From NCBI RefSeq assembly GCF_036898095.1, contig NC_090736.1, positions 14,062,430 to 14,126,429 of the forward strand: a stretch of 64,000 bases of DNA, read 5' to 3'. A program made the position numbers and the translations under genes. Source of the stretch: Palaemon carinicauda (lineage: Eukaryota; Arthropoda; Malacostraca; Decapoda; Palaemonidae). Of this stretch, positions 31,733 through 41,865 are shown in pieces (positions within the stretch are counted from its first letter, which is position 1; each line of letters opens with the position of its first letter). The notes beneath the pieces are model-generated. The model was given only the letters and a program-made list of their open reading frames with translations. It did not search any database and was not told the DNA's origin.

Positions 31733-34171
31733 TCAGATCCTGCCTTTTGCGGACTTGGAACCCTTCTTGGATTTGCCACGGTGACTGTCGGCACGGGTAC
31801 CTCCTCTGCTGGAGGTTCTGCCACGAAAGGGCGGGATGAACCTAGTTGCAGGTGTGTCTACTGCTGCAGGACGGAAGGGTCTAGGTACGGAAGGTAAGGT
31901 TTTAGCCTTACGTGCGGAAGATGCCATCAGATCATGGGTATCCTTCTGGATAAGCGAGGCAGCCATCCCCTTGATCAGCTCCTCCGGAAACAGACACTTG
32001 GAGAGAGGAGCAAATAACAACTCCGACTTCTGGCAAGGGGTGATACCAGCCGACAAGAAGGAGCAAAGATGTTCTCTCTTCTTAAGCACTCCTGACACGT
32101 ACGAAGCCGCAAGTTCACCAGACCCATCCCGAATGGCTTTGTCCATGCTAGACATGATCAGCATGGCAGAGTCCTTATCTGAAGGGGAAGTCTTTCTGCT
32201 TAAGGCTCCCAAACACCAATCGAGGAAGTTGAAGATCTCGAAGGCACGAAAGACTCCCTTCAACAGATGATCCATGTCAGAAAAGGACCAGCAGATCTTC
32301 GATCGTCTCATAGCCAGCCTGCGGGGAGAGTCAACCAGACTTGAGAAGTTGCCCTGGGCAGAGGCAGGAACTCCCAAGCCGGGTTCCTCTCCCGTGGCAT
32401 ACCAGACGCTCGACTTGGAAGCAAGCTTGGTAGGAGGAAAGATGAAAGCAGTCTTTCCCAGTTGCTTCTTGGACTGCAACCACTCTCCCATAACCCTCAA
32501 AGCTCTCTTGGAAGAGCGTGCGAGAACAAGCTTGGTGAAGGCAGGAGCAGCAGACTGCATGCCCAGAGCAAACTCGGAGGGAGGAGAGCGAGGGGTTGCA
32601 GACACAAACTGTTCTGGGTACAAGTCCCTGAACAAGGCAAGGACTTTACGAAAGTCTAAGGAGGGAGGCGTAGACTTGGGCCCTTCAAAGTCGGAGTGCG
32701 GTTCATCCAAATGTGCAGCTTCGTCATCTGATACTCCATCATCCGAAAGCTGAGTAGGAAGTGGCAAAGGCAGAGCAGAAAGCTGAACGGCTGAATCCGG
32801 CAGTACGGGTGCATGCGTAGCTGCTGCGGATCCAACATCATGCCGCTGCTGGTCAGTCTGCGAGCTGGCAACAACAAAAGCAGAGTGCTGGTGCGTGGGA
32901 GAGGTTGCGGTGGGTTGCGGAGCATGCCGTATGGGATGCGGAGCATGCCGCATGGGTTGCGGAGCATGCCGCATAGTGTCAGAACCCGGCAGCTCTACAG
33001 CACCTTCCCACTGCTGATGCGGTAGCTCACGCATGTCAACGGATGGTGCGGCAAGAACATGCGTCTGGCAGGGTGGACTGCGCATCGGTGGTGGAGCTCT
33101 CACAGGTGGAGTGTGGGAGCAGGCAGCCGCAGTATCTGCTGAGCGCACAACCTCGGCGGGTTGTAGGTTGACAGGTGCAGTGTCAACCTTCTCAGCATGA
33201 TACTCCTGCATGAACGCAGCAAGCTGAGACTGCATAGTCTGCAGCATGGACCACTTAGGGTCTACCGTGGTTGGAGCAGCAACAGACGGAGCAGTAGCCT
33301 GTTGTGGAACCACTCTACCTCTCTTGGGAGGTGTGCAGTCATCGGAAGACTGCGGCGAGTCCGAACTGACCCAGTGGCTACACCTGGGCCGTTGGACTCG
33401 CTCGGAAGGGACCTTACGCTTGAGCGGTCGTGAAACCTTGGTCCATCGTTTCCTCCTGGAAACTTCTTCCACAGACGAGGAATGGAAGGGCTCATTCGTC
33501 TGTTTGTGGATGGGACGATCTCTGACAGATACGTCCGCAACCACTGAGGATATATCCGTGCGCTGATCAAGGCCTGCCGAACCCTTTGGTCCTTCGACAT
33601 TGCTTCTCCCCTGGGCTTGGGAGCTTGCAAGAGGTCCCAGACTGGGAGGACGACTGGCACGCACAGATGTACCCTCATGCGCAACACTGACACTGACATT
33701 TTTTACATCACTAGCACTGATAACACTTCCCACTGCACTTTTCGCTTTCAGCTCTTTGACATCTGCCAAAAGCTGATTACGGTCATTAGCCAATGACTCC
33801 ACTCTGTCACCGAGAGCCTGAATGGCACGCATCATATCCGCCATGGATGGCTGAGCACTAGTAGCAGGTTCGGGAGTCACCACTACAGGGGAAGGAAAAG
33901 GTTGAGGGGCATGGGGAGAGGAAAAATCCACAGAGCGAGAAGAACTCCTCCTGATTCTCTCCTTCTCTAACCTACGTGCATTTTTAAGGAATTCGTTAAA
34001 ATCGAATTCCGAAAGCCCAGCGCATTCCCCACATCGATCTTCCAATTGACAGGATTTACCCCTACAATTGGAACAAACGGTGTGAGGATCTAAGGAGGCC
34101 TTCGGAAGACGCCTAGAACAAGCCCTAACGCTACACTGCCTGTACTTAGGGACTTGAGACTGGTCAGACAT
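31733..34171 (-). CDS. DIRS-A Gag-like protein, full-length frame (copy A2)
   Basis: This open frame of 812 codons from the ATG at 34,171 is the first ORF of the element. The N-terminus is cysteine-rich and probably zinc-binding (CSVRACSRRLP, DPHTVCSNCRGKSC, DRCGECAGLS). Charged and Ser/Pro-rich stretches follow, then a short heptad-like segment (MMRAIQALGDRVESLANDRN), repeats of RHAPQPMRHAPHPIRHAPQP near the middle, and a conserved C-terminal domain (GVPASAQGNFSSLVDSPRRL, FLDWCLGALSRKTSPSDK). The extreme C-terminus is basic (RGKSKKGSKSAKGRI). DIRS Gag is thought to bind element RNA and form particles. Its stop overlaps the start of the pol frame. No break is visible. Confidence 0.85.
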   Translation of the reverse strand: MSDQSQVPKYRQCSVRACSRRLPKASLDPHTVCSNCRGKSCQLEDRCGECAGLSEFDFNEFLKNARRLEKERIRRSSSRSVDFSSPHAPQPFPSPVVVTPEPATSAQPSMADMMRAIQALGDRVESLANDRNQLLADVKELKAKSAVGSVISASDVKNVSVSVAHEGTSVRASRPPSLGPLASSQAQGRSNVEGPKGSAGLDQRTDISSVVADVSVRDRPIHKQTNEPFHSSSVEEVSRRKRWTKVSRPLKRKVPSERVQRPRCSHWVSSDSPQSSDDCTPPKRGRVVPQQATAPSVAAPTTVDPKWSMLQTMQSQLAAFMQEYHAEKVDTAPVNLQPAEVVRSADTAAACSHTPPVRAPPPMRSPPCQTHVLAAPSVDMRELPHQQWEGAVELPGSDTMRHAPQPMRHAPHPIRHAPQPTATSPTHQHSAFVVASSQTDQQRHDVGSAAATHAPVLPDSAVQLSALPLPLPTQLSDDGVSDDEAAHLDEPHSDFEGPKSTPPSLDFRKVLALFRDLYPEQFVSATPRSPPSEFALGMQSAAPAFTKLVLARSSKRALRVMGEWLQSKKQLGKTAFIFPPTKLASKSSVWYATGEEPGLGVPASAQGNFSSLVDSPRRLAMRRSKICWSFSDMDHLLKGVFRAFEIFNFLDWCLGALSRKTSPSDKDSAMLIMSSMDKAIRDGSGELAASYVSGVLKKREHLCSFLSAGITPCQKSELLFAPLSKCLFPEELIKGMAASLIQKDTHDLMASSARKAKTLPSVPRPFRPAAVDTPATRFIPPFRGRTSSRGGTRADSHRGKSKKGSKSAKGRI

Positions 34172-34584
34172 CTTGAATTGTAGAAGTAGTCAGGGGGAAT
34201 TCCAAAATCTAGCAAAGTTCGTTAACAATTAATCCAAATTAATTCCAAAAGCTTGCTAAGCTAATGATAAAGCTTCCTGAATAGCGAAGGCTAAACTCTA
34301 GAGTGAATACATCACCAAATCGTGAACAACAACTCCAGAATCAACAGCGTATCCAAGTAGGTCTTGCCGGCGGCACGACAGAGGAAAAATTGAGTTCTTG
34401 TTGACAAGAAGTACTTGAGTACCTACTCACAGATGGCGCTGTTGTGTACACCCCCACCTGTATAGCGATCGCTGGCGTATCCCGACCTTAGATTTCTGTC
34501 GGGCAACGGAGTTGACAGCTACATGATCATCGGGTAAGATTAATATTGAAAAATAACGTACAACAACAAAAATTGTCAACTAAC

Positions 34585-34730
34585 CTTGTCAACATACTCT
34601 TGACCCATTGTCAAAAGAACATAGCTACACTTTGGGTACAGAAGAGCATGGATCTCCCATGGAACATCCTCATCCTCCCAATTGCAAATTCCATTTCCGC
34701 AATGGAAACATCGGACTTGGTCACCAGGAC
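34585..34730 (-). CDS. IAP gene, exon 4: second half of BIR3
   Basis: This 146 nt exon encodes residues 308-356. It begins with two bases that complete a glycine codon from the previous exon and reads PGDQVRCFHCGNGICNW then EDVPWEIHALLYPKCSYV. The BIR zinc ligands C315, C318, H335 and C342 have the canonical spacing C-x2-C-x16-H-x6-C, and the tryptophans around the peptide groove are in place. The third BIR of an IAP usually binds the N-terminal peptide of caspase-9-like or Reaper/Smac-like proteins. The acceptor is CCCCCTGGTTCAG and the donor GTTAGT (34,584-34,579), leaving phase 0 for the exon at 6401. A DIRS element ends only 31 bp beyond the exon. A stop follows immediately in the intron (GTTAGTTGA). 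Confidence 0.9.
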
Positions 34731-34884
34731 CTGAACCAGGGGGAAAAAATTTCACTAATAAAAATTCCTTTAGACCTAAGCACTCTCATAAAGGATTGAA
34801 TTTTTAAGACATATTGATAAATACTCCATGTAGCAAAGCAAAGTGATTAGGCACATTCAACAGAAAATAGTATGCCATACTCAC

Positions 34885-35061
34885 CACAGTAATAAAAACC
34901 AGCTTCTGCTAACTGACAAGGCTGTTGTTTTACACCTTCAGGCCAATGCTTGAAAGAATTTACGCGACTGTCTAAAGTGATATATTCTTTGTGCTTGGGA
35001 CCTCGGTACTCATGCAATCCAAAATCTTTCAAGTTAATTCCATTTTTCTTCTCGGTGATTC
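34885..35061 (-). CDS. IAP gene, exon 3: linker and first half of BIR3
   Basis: This 177 nt exon encodes residues 249-307 and one base of codon 308. It carries the pre-BIR linker (ITEKKNGINLKDFGLHEYRG) and the N-terminal half of BIR3 (DSRVNSFKHWPEG, CQLAEAGFYYC), with the RxxSF and LAxAGFYY hallmarks. The acceptor is ATTTTTAG at 35,062-35,063 and the donor GTGAGT at 34,884-34,879. Phases match on both sides: the A left by the exon ending at 41,035 completes AGA here, and the final G completes GGT in the next exon. The intron to exon 4 is only 154 bp and free of transposons. Confidence 0.9.
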
Positions 35062-35800
35062 CTAAAAATAAAAAAAATGATGTAAGGAAACAAAGAAAAT
35101 GTGAGAATCCATTACATAAATAGGACCTCCAATTTATCCCATAAAAAGTACACAGAAAAAAAAAGTTTTGTCCCCATTTTCTAAGTTTATCAGTAGTAAA
35201 TCTGATATAAAAAGTAAATAAATACATAAAACAATGGTAGAATATGGAAAATTACTTTTAAATTTCACTTTGCCCAACACTTATTGGTTAATGAGTTATT
35301 CAAATGAATATAGAAAAAAAAAATCTTAAATTTTGTTCCACAGGGGCAAAAAGCCATTGCTTCATAAAGGGCTAACCAAACTAAGAACTTAAGTAGATAT
35401 TAGAGAGTATTAATCTTTTAGAAGATGAGTGATTTAAAGTAACAAAATCAATTTACCTTGACCATAAACACCTTGAAAAAAATCTTATCTGAGATTTGGT
35501 ACACAACACTCACTGTCTAATATGAACAAGGATTCTGGACAAAAGTAACAAATTCGGAGTAATTTGTATTTTTTCCTAACGATACAAACCTCACCTATTT
35601 ATAGGGTATTACTTTCGGCGAAGCTGAAAGTACAAGCCATTAGAATTTAACGAGGGTTAACTACTCATCAGCTAGTTAGCGGGGGAAGGGGGGGGGTAGA
35701 GGGGTTAGCTAGCTACATCCCTCATTCACACACTTGTGACTGAGCCTCACTATGCTTGGAGGCAGGACATCAACGGGGACAGGGTTGGCGGACAAGTATG

Positions 35801-35900
35801 TATAAATAACCAAGGTTTGTATCGTTAGGAAAAATATAAATTAACTCCGAATTTGTCATTTGTTCCGCAGCTGGAATACAAACCAACGTTATTTATATGG
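35801..35900. repeat. ICR of DIRS copy B3
   Basis: Inverse of the 3' outer end (AGGTTTGTATCGTTAGGAAA to CTCCGAATTTGTCA) joined to the inverse of the 5' outer end (TTGTTCCGCAGCTGGAATAC to ACGTTATTTA). Confidence 0.8.
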
Positions 35901-36437
35901 GTGTCTCACCCATTAGGAGGGTGGATGTCCCTGCCAATCTGGCTTTTGGCCTTACCCGGGGTACTCCCTTATTGTGCAGGGGTTCGTGCACAAATAAGGA
36001 GACCCTCACACCTCACTAAACCTGCTAAGCATGGTCTGCGGCCTACACAAGCTGTGTGTGGTGATATACTAGCAATGTGACTGTCAGGATAAAAATTATA
36101 CCGAGTCTTGTAGGAAATAACCAGATAGACAGAGACATTCACAGCACCACCTCGCCAGGGTATGGGGACGGAACAGTATTGGAACAATAGTGTACTAGGT
36201 TACACAAGGGAGCAATGGTTTACCTGCAGAGGTTTGAGGTCAGCTTGTGCAGAGGATCCAGGATGCTGATTTCCCCAAGAGATGGGAGGATGATGAAAGG
36301 AAAAGATTTAGTCAAACCTTTCTTTCACGCAGACTAAAACCTGATAACAGTGCCCTCAACCTTCTGCTACTTGTCCAATAAGGAGCTTGAGGTATTATAC
36401 CAGCTGTTGAGCAGCCACAACAGGGCCGATAGAGAAT

Positions 36438-37242
36438 TTATCGAGCCTCCTGTGGGTCACGTCTTCCAGGTAGTGGGCGGTGAAGGTAGTTTGGTGTTTC
36501 TACAAGCTCGCTTGCAATACCTGCATCACAGTAGTTCTTTTTGAAGACCAGGGACGTAGCTACGCTCTTGACATCATGGGCTCTGGGACGACGTGCTGGA
36601 GGAGGATAAGGATTCAGGGCAATGTCAATGATATTGCGAATCCATTCGGAAATTGTGTTCTTTGCAACTAACTCAGGGACGAAGCTGAATCTTACCTCTC
36701 GCCATCCACTTGAATGGGTGATGTCAAATGAGAGACCATGAAGTAAGCGAACTCCTTTGGCCGAGGCCAAGGCAAGCAGGAACACCATCTTCCAAGTCAG
36801 GTGGCGATCTGTTGCCTAGTGTAATAGTTCGTACGGAGGTCTTGTTAGGGACCGAAGAGCTCGAACCACGTTCCATGGGGGAGGTCTCACTTCCGACTGA
36901 GGACAGGTAAGTTCATATCAGGAGGGAAAGTTCTAGCAATGAGGAAATGTCCATTCCTTTCAGTTTAAAGGCGAGACTTAAAGCTAAGCAATAGCCTTCA
37001 ACCCCTGAAACTGAAAGGCACATTTCTTCTCGCAAATACACGAGAAACTCTGCTATTGCTGGAATAGTGGCATTGAGTGGATCGAGACCCCTTCCACGAC
37101 ATCTATCACAGAAGACATTCCACTTTGCCTGATAGACTGATGCTGATAACCTTCGCAGGTATCCAGACATCGTTTTCGCAACCTGTTGCGAAAATCCTCT
37201 CTGAGTAAGGAGATGCTGGGTAATCTCCAGATGTGAAGACAT
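36438..37242 (-). pseudogene. DIRS-B tyrosine recombinase remnant, copy B3
   Basis: The N-terminal core-binding half (37,242-36,913) reads ITQHLLTQRGFSQQVAKTMS and VYQAKWNVFCDRCRGRGLDP. The catalytic half (36,788-36,438) keeps the first arginine region in altered form (ASAKGVRLLHGL in place of SAKRVSELHGL, so the arginine is displaced) and a HDVK box in place of HDVR (PRAHDVKSVATSLVF). Part of the middle, between NTISEW and the upstream block, is deleted. Two catalytic arginines are therefore compromised. Confidence 0.78.
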
Positions 37243-37249
37243 AGCGAAG

Positions 37250-40240
37250 CTACTGTCTTGTGGTAGATGTTGACACGTGGTTGTCTTGTCGGGGCGCTAT
37301 GAAGGAGGGAGTCTGTGTTAGACTTTCCCCACCTCTCCCCAGCCTGCTTGACGTCCCTTGGCTCGACGAGGATGAAACCCTCCAGGGAGGAGTTTTGGAG
37401 CCTAGCGACCTTGGCGCTAGGGACCTGCTAGTGGAATCTCTCGACCACCGCATCTCTTCGTTTCAGGATGGTGTTAGCCCACAGGGTCACCAGAAACTCA
37501 ATGGTGCAGGTGCCAGAGAGAAGGAAGGTCTCCATAGCCTTCCTGGTACGTTCCTTAGAGAAATCATCGGTCCGTACTAGGCTTCCCACAGATCCCAACC
37601 AAAGCTCCAGTCACAAAGTTGCCAGCATGGCATACTTCGCGACCTTTTATCGGTTCAAGATCTCTGATGCCGAGACTGAGACCTGACGCGAAGAGAGCCT
37701 CTCTAGAGAGACTCCCTTGGTCAGTTCTTCAAGGGAGTGATGGAGGGACATTATCCAGCAAGTTTCGTCCTTGACTTCATAATACCTCCTCTGGTTGACA
37801 CCCGAAGGCGGGAGGAGTTTACAGGACGAGGTTGAGCAATAAGACTCAGAGAGGGTTGAAAGTTGGGAGGCAATCCTACGCCGAACACCTTTTAAACCCC
37901 GGTACCAGGGCAAAGCTGCACTGGTCTTGGAGTCTTTTAGGTGCCTAAGACATGGTCTAGGACCAGGTCTTTGCTTTCTTGCTGGGCCGTCTTTAGGTCT
38001 GGCACACCGTTGAGGGCCCTCATGATGGTCAGAACCTGCCAAAAGGCATGCTCTGACTCCCTCTGGTCTCCGTTTGAAGCTGGGCTAGCAACGAGATCTT
38101 CATCCACCACCGAGGTATTGCCTCAGGGTGGGTCGCGGTCGTCAATGGGAAGGCAGACTCGGGTCCTGACCTCCTCCGTGGGTCTCCGAGTCCTGGAGGA
38201 GGAATTTGCCAACGTCTTGGAGTCTTTAGGTTCCCTTTTTGGGGGAAACAGAGATTCCAAGGCAGAAAGTCTGGGAGTAGCAACCTTCTCAGCAAGGAGA
38301 GAACAAGGAGCTGGAGGTGAGACGGCGTTCTCTCACCGGGGTCTTTCTGTCAGTGATGGGAGGGGAGAGTCCGAAACTGACTCTTCCCTCTGAGAGCCTC
38401 TCAAGATGGTGGGTGAGGCACAGGTGGGTAGAGGCAACAATGAATCCAGAGGGGGAACCTCTACCCTTGAACCCCTGACTGGAGTCAGACTGACCCTTGA
38501 TGAAGGAAGCTTATCAGGAGATCCGCTCTTCCTATTCAGGGGGGAAGCAGTCGTGGTCCGTCGTCCCAGATTGGTTAAAACAGAGGAAGATCACTAGGAA
38601 ATCCCGGGGGCTTCTGCCATTCACGAAGGAAGCATCGGGATGAAGGCCTGTGTTTCACCTCTTTCCGAAAGATCCCCCAAAGGGATAAAGGTTGAAGGGT
38701 CCTTCCGTGGGGTCTCTATTCATGAAGCTGAAGGGTTAGGTGCTGTAGATGTGAATTCCCTTGTGTGTGCAGGAAGTTTCAGAATTCTAAAGCTCTGAAA
38801 TTACCCCGTTCCTCCTTCCCCAGCTGTCGCGCTATTATGCGTTTGCAGGGAGGGGAATGGGGGGACGGCGAACGATAGTTAACAACCTTACCTTTCCAAG
38901 TGCCTACTACCACTGCCTTTGGTGGCTGAAGCTGGTGATCCTAGCTTGCATGAGGATGTGCCGGCCGCTGACATGGAGAACGTCGAGTTTGCTGATGTGA
39001 AGATCGATGACTCGATGACTGATGAGAGGGAGTGTCTCCGCGTTGACACCGCGATAATGCAGGGTCGATCGTTACCACTGCACAAGAAGCTGGTCGGTGT
39101 GTCGACGATCCTTGAGTAGGCGAATCACAAATCACTGGGCGTGAAGGCTGACGGATGTATGATGATTCCCGTTGATTGATTGATTGATTGATTTAAAGTT
39201 TTCAGGCATCCTGAGATTCCCGTTGAAGCAATTCACAAAATGGTGGGCAAACGCGTCCTGAACGAGATGGTTTGGGAACGCTCTAAGTTACGGCTGAATG
39301 CTAGCTAGTTGAGTGATGGATGAGCGATTCCCGAAACGGTGATCGTCTACGCGACGTGTGTGATTGCTGTGGTGAGCTCTTGATTTGGCGATAGCTGACG
39401 AGCAGGCAATTTTCACGTAGCAGGCGCTTGACGAGAAGCCGAACGTGTAGGCAATTCCCGTGTTACCAAACGCGGTAGGCACTACACGAGTTGTCAATCG
39501 TTGAAGAGCAGTCAGTTGTCCACAATGGCCAGGCAATTCCCGAGCTGATGGAAGGGTCGGTGATTCACACACTGCCGATCAGTGGTGAGACTGTCAAGCA
39601 GGTGAGCGTCGAGCGAAAGCCTGGTGTGAAGGAGAACATTGAGACGAGATTGGGAACGGAGGCAATTGTCGGTAACCAGAGGAATCAGGCTGGACAGCTT
39701 CTTCCGAAGAAGAAGACTGCGGAGGCGAAGAGGGGAAGAGACATCTCTTGGCTGAGGGAGCAGGAGCACCTTGAAGGCGAAGCGACAGACGGACATAGCA
39801 AGGTCTTCTGTCGCCGACACAACGATGTACAAGCGTGGTATCAGCAAGCTGACCATCAACAGGCCTCTGAAGAGGAGTCTCTATATGAGACCCTTTACTG
39901 GAAAGGGAAACACTTGTCGGAGAGACATGCCTTGAACTTTGCTCCCTCCCCCGAAAGATGTTCGTCAGGGGAAGGAGAACAGACCTCGGCAGCGGGAGAT
40001 GGAGAAGGCGACGCAGTCAAAGGAGCAGCTGGCAGGGCAGCGGATAAGGTATCCAAAACAACAACGTCGACAATGGACAAGGGGTCGACGTCTGACGCCG
40101 ACGCAAGCTGAAGAGCGGCACCCCGGTGCAAGAACCGCAGCAACGCCTCCTTGGAAGGAGCACTGGGCAAACCTAACATTGGCCACATCTGTAACAAGGG
40201 AAAAAGAGACACGGCCTCGCTCGGGGGCAGAGCTGGGGCC
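37250..40240 (-). pseudogene. DIRS-B Gag remnant, copy B3
   Basis: The block 38,042-37,647 contains SAALPWYRGLKGVRRRI, LLPPSGVNQRRYYEVKDET and SLHHSLEELTKGVSLERLSS, aligning with B4 Gag. The frame is broken up- and downstream. The 5' portion (38,300-40,240) has lost the long Arg/Ser/Pro repeats seen in B4 and B5. A small GATT tandem tract lies at about 39,173-39,192. Long frames on the plus strand here are antisense shadows. Confidence 0.65.
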
Positions 40241-41034
40241 ACCCCTCCAGGGGAGGCAGCACCATCTCTCGAGGCCCAAGGTTGGCCAGGAATTAAATTG
40301 CCCTCGCTACCACTCGTCGGGCCCCCGGAGGAAACCGTCCGAGTAGGAACTTCGAAAGAAGGTCAGTAGGTGGAGGAAGAAGCCTTGGGTTTTTTCTGCT
40401 TCGAAGCAGCCTTCAAAGGAAAAGAATTCTGCTTAGACTTCTTCCGTCTACGCCCATACCTTTCCCATTGGGAGGCAGACCATTCCCGACACTAAATACA
40501 TTTGATGTCTACGTTGCATGGGGATCCGACTCCTCAGCAGACACAAACTTCCTGCAGGCGTGGCTCTCTGATTCAGTACAAGTACGCATGGCCGTAGAAG
40601 AAACACAGCACACACACTGAAAAGAAAAAGCAATAAACAGTTAATGGCAGTCCAAAATGGAGAGGAGGAAGAGTGGTGATAACCGCTCTCCATCCGAGCC
40701 AAAAGCAGTGGGGCTCAGTCACAGGTGTGAGTGATGGGTGTAGCTAGCTAACGCCCCTATCCCCCGCTAACTTGTGGATGGGTAGTCAACCCTCGCTAAA
40801 TTCTAATGGCTCGTCCTTTCAGCTTCGCCAAAAGTAATACAGGGTACCCCTGTAAATAGCATTGGTTTGTATTCCAGTTACGGAACAATTATAATTTGAT
40901 GAACGTTTGATGCAATTACCAGTTATTGGTACCCCCCCCAAAAAAAAAGAATAAAGATAAAATAAAAGTACAGGTACCAAATGATATGAGGGAGATCATC
41001 CTGTCTGATCACCCTTTATAAAATAAATACTTAC

Positions 41035-41767
41035 TGCTTGGACAATTCTCCGACTGACGGCCAAGACCTGTCACGTCTCCATCTCCTGAGGTTGTAGTCG
41101 TATCTGCTGAAGTAGTTCTGATGTTGAGTTCCAAGGGATTACATACTTTGTCACACGAAAAATTACTGAACTTTTGTAAAATGAGACTTTGTTTCATTGG
41201 GATATTGCCAACAGGTTTTCCCTTAATAAAAGGACACTGAGGAAAGTGCTTTGAATGCTCTCCCCTTGGGGTATCAGTTTCTTCCCAAGCACCAATGATT
41301 CCTCTGCAAAAGATGCATGCGCAGTGGTCTCGTCTACGAAGATAGTAAAACCCATCTTCAGCCAACTTTTCTGGAGACAAAAAGGTCAGGGGCCAATCGA
41401 CAAAAGTGTCAGCTCGAGCTTTTTCGAATCGCAGACTATCTGCAACAGATAAAAATGATTTCCAACGAGGTATTTTCTGAGAAATTAGCTTTTTAATAAA
41501 GGGGCAATCTGCACTTTTTTCTTTGTGGAAGGACAAAACCTTAAATCCTGGTTGTACATCACTAGCTTTAAGTTCCACATTACAAGAAAAACACTTCACT
41601 ATCTTATCACTGGAGCTGAAAAAGAAACCAGCCTTGGCAAGCTGGGCATTTTCTATGGATGCTATAAAATTCTGGGCCCCAAAAGTACTCAGACGATGCT
41701 CCTCCTCTTCCAGAAGCTGAATATCACTATTGGCCTCTCCCATTGCTTTGCAAGAAGATTCCAAAAG
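41035..41767 (-). CDS. IAP gene, exon 2: BIR1 and BIR2
   Basis: This 733 nt exon encodes residues 5-248 and one base of codon 249. BIR1 spans about residues 24-92 (EEHRLSTFGAQNF, AQLAKAGFFF, CFSCNVELKASD, SFHKEKSADCPF). Its spacing between the second Cys and the His is 18, longer than the usual 16. BIR2 spans about 112-180 (RADTFVDWPLTFLSPEKLAE, DGFYYLRRRDHCACIFCRGI, EHSKHFPQCPFI) with canonical spacing. BIR domains bind caspases and IAP antagonists. The donor is GTAAGT (41,034-41,029). The exon can begin at 41,767 after GATCAAG (a CTAAC branch-like motif lies 20 nt upstream), in frame with MAQL from exon 1. If it is instead the first coding exon, the first in-frame ATG is at 41,743, since TGA and TAA lie just upstream in frame. 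Confidence 0.9.
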
Positions 41768-41865
41768 CTTGATCGGTCACAAAAGTTAGATTTTTTGCAT
41801 TTCCAGCTACTGTATAATAAAAATTTTAAATATCTTAAATATTTAATCTCCAATTAAGTCCTTAC

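Larger units (their letters stand above)
28226..34553 (-). mobile_element. DIRS-A retrotransposon copy A2, best-preserved
   Basis: This 6.33 kb minus-oriented element is sense to the IAP gene. TIRs of about 152 bp (28,270-28,422 and 34,381-34,533) match in inverse. The outer 3' end is ATGTTATTTTCATTAGTAAA at 28,226 and the outer 5' end is TAATATTGAAAAA ending at 34,553. Both are copied in inverse in the ICR at about 28,470-28,555. The coding order is Gag (34,171-31,733), RT/RNase H (to 29,858), YR (30,131-28,959). Gag and YR are open throughout, while RT has lost its N-terminal part and RNase H carries a changed aspartate. The right end is only 31 bp from the end of an IAP exon (34,585). Confidence 0.93.
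35547..40888 (-). mobile_element. DIRS-B retrotransposon copy B3, RT/RNase H deleted
   Basis: This 5.3 kb minus-oriented element sits in the IAP intron between BIR2 and BIR3. The 3' outer end (ACAAATTCGGAGTAATTTGT) is at about 35,547. The 5' outer end (GTTTGTATTCCAGTTACGGA, then ACAA) finishes at about 40,888. The ICR at 35,801-35,900 contains the inverse of both. TIRs lie at about 35,575-35,760 and 40,690-40,860. Coding on the minus strand goes from Gag directly to YR: the RT/RNase H region is missing, with the junction near 37,260-37,300. Such a copy would depend on proteins from another element. Confidence 0.85.

Noticed and set aside
39491..40346. Plus-strand frames of 206 and 135 codons in B3
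   Set aside because: They lie antisense to the 5' part of a DIRS-B element and match no domain.
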